Shown in pieces: positions 62,304 through 64,000 of a stretch of DNA of 64,000 nt. The stretch's first letter is position 1, and every line of letters begins with the position of its first letter. Where the stretch lies: NCBI GenBank assembly GCA_963816785.1, contig CAWFLL010000002.1:186001-250000 (forward strand), written 5' to 3'. The stretch is from VRUE01 sp963816785. GTDB taxonomy: Bacteria; Actinomycetota; Thermoleophilia; Solirubrobacterales; 70-9. The translations under genes and the position numbers were made by a program. The notes beneath the pieces are model-generated. The model was not told the DNA's origin. It did not search any database and saw only the letters and a list, made by a program, of their open reading frames with translations.

Positions 62304-62410
62304 GCCAATAGGGGTGAACCTCAGGTTGAGTCTGAGATTCGTCCCAGTAAATAAGGGCGCCTCAGGGGAGGTACCGGCGCCACGTCCCTTCATCTCAAGG
62401 AGAAGGTTCC

Positions 62411-63118
62411 GTGGCTCTTTCGTCGCCTACGCAGGAATTGCGGCTCCCCCGCGGCCGCCTCAACGGCTCCACACGGCAGGAAACTAACCCTCAACCTGAG
62501 CTTGATGATCACTACCTGGTCGCCCTGGCAAAGGACGGCCGCACCGACGCCTATGACGCGATCGTCCGCCGCTACCGCGGCTTCGTCCGCCTCAAGGCCT
62601 CCTCCTACTTTCTGCTGGGCGGTGAGAGCGACGACCTGATCCAGGAAGGCCTGCTCGGCCTCTACAAGGCCGTCCGCGACTACCGCAGCGACCGCGAGTC
62701 GAGCTTCCGCTCCTTCGCCGAGCTCTGCATCACCCGCCAGATCATCACCGCGGTCAAGACCGCGACCCGAAACAAGCACACCCCCCTCAACCAGTACGTC
62801 TCCTTCTCCCAGACCCCGGCCGCGGCGGGCGACTCCGACACCACCCTCGACGAGATCCTCCCCGGCCCCTCGGTCGCCGACCCGGTCAACCAGGTGATCG
62901 CCTCCGAAGAGCTGGAGAGCCTCGTCTCCTGCCTCTCGGGCGCCGGCGGCGTCCTCTCCGCCCTCGAGAGCAGCGTCCTCTCCCTTTATCTCGACGGCCA
63001 CTCCTACGAGGCCACCGCAGAGCGCCTCGAGTGCGACACCAAGACCGTCGACAACGCCCTCCAGCGCGTCAAGCGCAAGGTCGCGACGCATCTGGAGTCG
63101 CGCGAGGTGCGGGCCTAA
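62411..63118 (+). CDS. sigH: RNA polymerase sigma factor, SigH (Sigma-30) type
   Basis: Sigma-70-family factor close to the Bacillus stationary-phase SigH. Intact 235-codon gene from GTG 62411 with AAGGAGAAGG upstream (62398-62407). Region 2: YDAIVRRYRGFVRLKASSYF, EGLLGLYKAVRDYRSDRESS and ELCITRQIITAVKTATRNKH, almost the Bacillus sequence. Region 4: HSYEATAERLECDTKTVDNA followed by LQRVKRKVATHLE. A 30-residue basic N-terminus precedes region 2. It is the last gene of the conserved block, after rlmB, as in Bacillus. Its promoter carries a dyad and its leader can pair with early coding bases (62320-62330 with 62490-62500). Confidence 0.95.
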   Translation: MALSSPTQELRLPRGRLNGSTRQETNPQPELDDHYLVALAKDGRTDAYDAIVRRYRGFVRLKASSYFLLGGESDDLIQEGLLGLYKAVRDYRSDRESSFRSFAELCITRQIITAVKTATRNKHTPLNQYVSFSQTPAAAGDSDTTLDEILPGPSVADPVNQVIASEELESLVSCLSGAGGVLSALESSVLSLYLDGHSYEATAERLECDTKTVDNALQRVKRKVATHLESREVRA

Positions 63119-63295
63119 GCGCTCGATCGCTGATCGCGTAGCTTCCAGCCGGGCCGCCACCTAGCTCCGAGGGGGGGATTGCCCCATCCCAAAGAATTGG
63201 ATCGACCATGACGACCTTCCTCCTCTGGGACAAAGGCAGATTGATCGAGGGCGAATCGCTACCGAGCTCGCCGTGATTCTCAGGAATGGGAAAGA

Positions 63296-63311
63296 AATCT
63301 GATAATCTGAT
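63296..63311 (+). promoter_or_regulatory. Perfect tandem 8-mer overlapping the toxin-antitoxin promoter
   Basis: AATCTGAT occurs twice in immediate succession (63296-63303 and 63304-63311), 3 bases before the antitoxin GTG. The junction contains GATAAT (63301-63306), a good -10, whose spacing to the start (8 bases) fits a leaderless transcript. This suits binding of an antitoxin or toxin-antitoxin complex for autoregulation. Confidence 0.5.
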
Positions 63312-63314
63312 TTT

Positions 63315-63566
63315 GTGAAGCAGCTCAGTGCCACCGATGCCGCGCGACGCTTCTCAGACGTGCTCGACAACGTTGAGTCCGAGGGGGAGACCTTCATTGT
63401 GGTCCGCCGCGGACGGGTCGTGGCCACGATCGGCCCCGCCCTTGCCGGAACCGGGCGGGCCCTGAAGAGAGAACTGCGTGAGCGGCGGCCCGACCCCGAG
63501 TGGGCGACGGAGTTGCGCGAGCTCCGGGACTCCGTCGGGCCGGTTGCGGACCCCTGGCACGACTGA
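63315..63566 (+). CDS. Antitoxin, Phd/YefM-type
   Basis: Intact 83-codon gene from GTG 63315. The N-terminus KQLSATDAARRFSDVLDNVE then GETFIVVRRGRVVATIG is the Phd/YefM fold, a DNA-binding dimer. The C-terminal part (REL...PDPEWATELRELRDS) is probably unstructured and neutralises the toxin. It overlaps the toxin gene by 4 bases, and the perfect repeat upstream suggests autoregulation. It follows sigH, outside the conserved Bacillus-like order, so the pair is likely a recent insertion. Confidence 0.85.
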   Translation: MKQLSATDAARRFSDVLDNVESEGETFIVVRRGRVVATIGPALAGTGRALKRELRERRPDPEWATELRELRDSVGPVADPWHD

Positions 63567-63958
63567 TCCTCGACACCACTGTGCTGGTCGAGGCCGAGCG
63601 CGAAGGGACCTCGTTGCTCGACCAGCTGATCGACGACGAGGATGACGTGGCGATCGCCGCGATCACCGTGGCCGAGCTGGCGGTCGGGGTCGAGCTGGCC
63701 GATGGGAGCCGCCGGACTCATCGCGAGGAATTCGTGGCCGCGGTCCTCAAATCCGTTTCGATCGAGGTCTACGACCCTGAGGTCGCGCGAGCTCACGGTG
63801 CCCTGCTTGCTCATACGCGCCGCACCGGACGGCCCCGCGGCGCACACGACCTGATCATCGCCGCCACCGCTCGCGCTCGGGAGCGGGCGGTCGTTAGTGC
63901 CGACTCGGGCGGGTTCGCGGAGTTGCCCGAGGTTGTGGTTCTGGGGGTGTCGTCGTAG
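63563..63958 (+). CDS. vapC: VapC-like toxin (PIN-domain ribonuclease)
   Basis: PIN-domain endoribonuclease. The frame is open from 63500, but the product should start at the LILDTTVLVEAE segment; CTG 63563, overlapping the antitoxin TGA as CTGA, is the best position (a GTG exists at 63500). Catalytic acids: Asp in ILDTTVLVE, Glu in ITVAELAVGVE, Asp in RGAHDLIIAATA and Asp in VVSADSGGFAEL. Length of about 131 residues is normal. Partner of the upstream antitoxin. Confidence 0.85.
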   Translation: MILDTTVLVEAEREGTSLLDQLIDDEDDVAIAAITVAELAVGVELADGSRRTHREEFVAAVLKSVSIEVYDPEVARAHGALLAHTRRTGRPRGAHDLIIAATARARERAVVSADSGGFAELPEVVVLGVSS

Positions 63959-64000
63959 CAGGCGCTGCGATCGGGGAGCGGTACAGTCGAAAGGTGGCGA

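Noticed and set aside
62232..62410. tRNA or small RNA gene in the rlmB-sigH gap
   Set aside because: No cloverleaf arms or GTTCRANNC box; the gap is explained by promoter and leader.
63208..63276. 22-codon ORF (ATG 63208) before the antitoxin
   Set aside because: No ribosome-binding site, no codon-position GC bias, and too short for support.

Overview
The window is GC-rich DNA (roughly 70% G+C by eye), densely coding on both strands, from an actinomycete. A SigH-type sigma factor, CarD, DisA, a class III glutamine synthetase, delta-60/RTX-repeat surface proteins and many GTG/TTG starts suggest the Thermoleophilia (Solirubrobacterales) branch; that placement is inference. I see no rRNA, tRNA, CRISPR array, insertion sequence or prophage, and no stretch over 300 bases without a gene.

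Region 1 (1-27.6 kb) is mostly accessory: a cytochrome P450 (cut by the window edge) with an MFS exporter, a small unknown protein and a metallophosphoesterase; a secreted YVTN/PKD beta-propeller; a SAM methyltransferase with a BBE-type FAD oxidase; a collagen-like protein; class III glutamine synthetase and CorA; a fused hydroxyacyl-CoA dehydrogenase/enoyl-CoA hydratase; VOC, sirtuin and HAD proteins; a large cell-wall hydrolase; a nucleoside phosphorylase; an iron uptake pair (FTR1 permease and EfeO-like lipoprotein); and a nitrogen set (Amt, PII) followed by an HTH-nucleotidyl cyclase.

Region 2 (27.6-63.1 kb) carries a housekeeping block: tilS-hpt-ftsH-folP-folB-folK-coaX-dusB-greA-lysS-clpC-disA-carD-ispD-ispF-cysS-rlmB-sigH. 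Apart from the place of coaX, and the presence of greA and carD, this is nearly the gene order of the origin-proximal yac region of Bacillus subtilis. It covers tRNA modification, purine salvage, membrane proteolysis, folate and CoA synthesis, transcription fidelity, two aminoacyl-tRNA synthetases, c-di-AMP synthesis and the MEP pathway. Local cargo is inserted: a delta-60 protein and an aldo/keto reductase (where radA would be), a DUF389 protein, a tiny membrane ORF and a histidinol-phosphatase (between ispD and ispF), and an acyl-CoA synthetase, surface proteins and a branched-chain amino-acid ABC operon (between ispF and cysS).

Region 3 (63.1-64 kb) is a VapBC-like toxin-antitoxin pair preceded by a perfect tandem repeat.

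A caution applies to the whole left half: from 1 to about 35.2 kb most genes, including essential ones, are split by one or more single-base frameshifts, while the right half is almost clean. This looks like uncorrected indel error in the assembly, so such genes are given as single CDS spanning the breaks. The most interesting small-scale signals are a 76-bp palindromic element in cysS, a terminator-like leader ahead of greA, a perfect 20-bp palindrome ahead of clpC, a dyad on the sigH promoter, a PII protein without its modification tyrosine, and a cell-wall hydrolase with a metal-site-less M23 domain joined to an unknown C-terminal segment.
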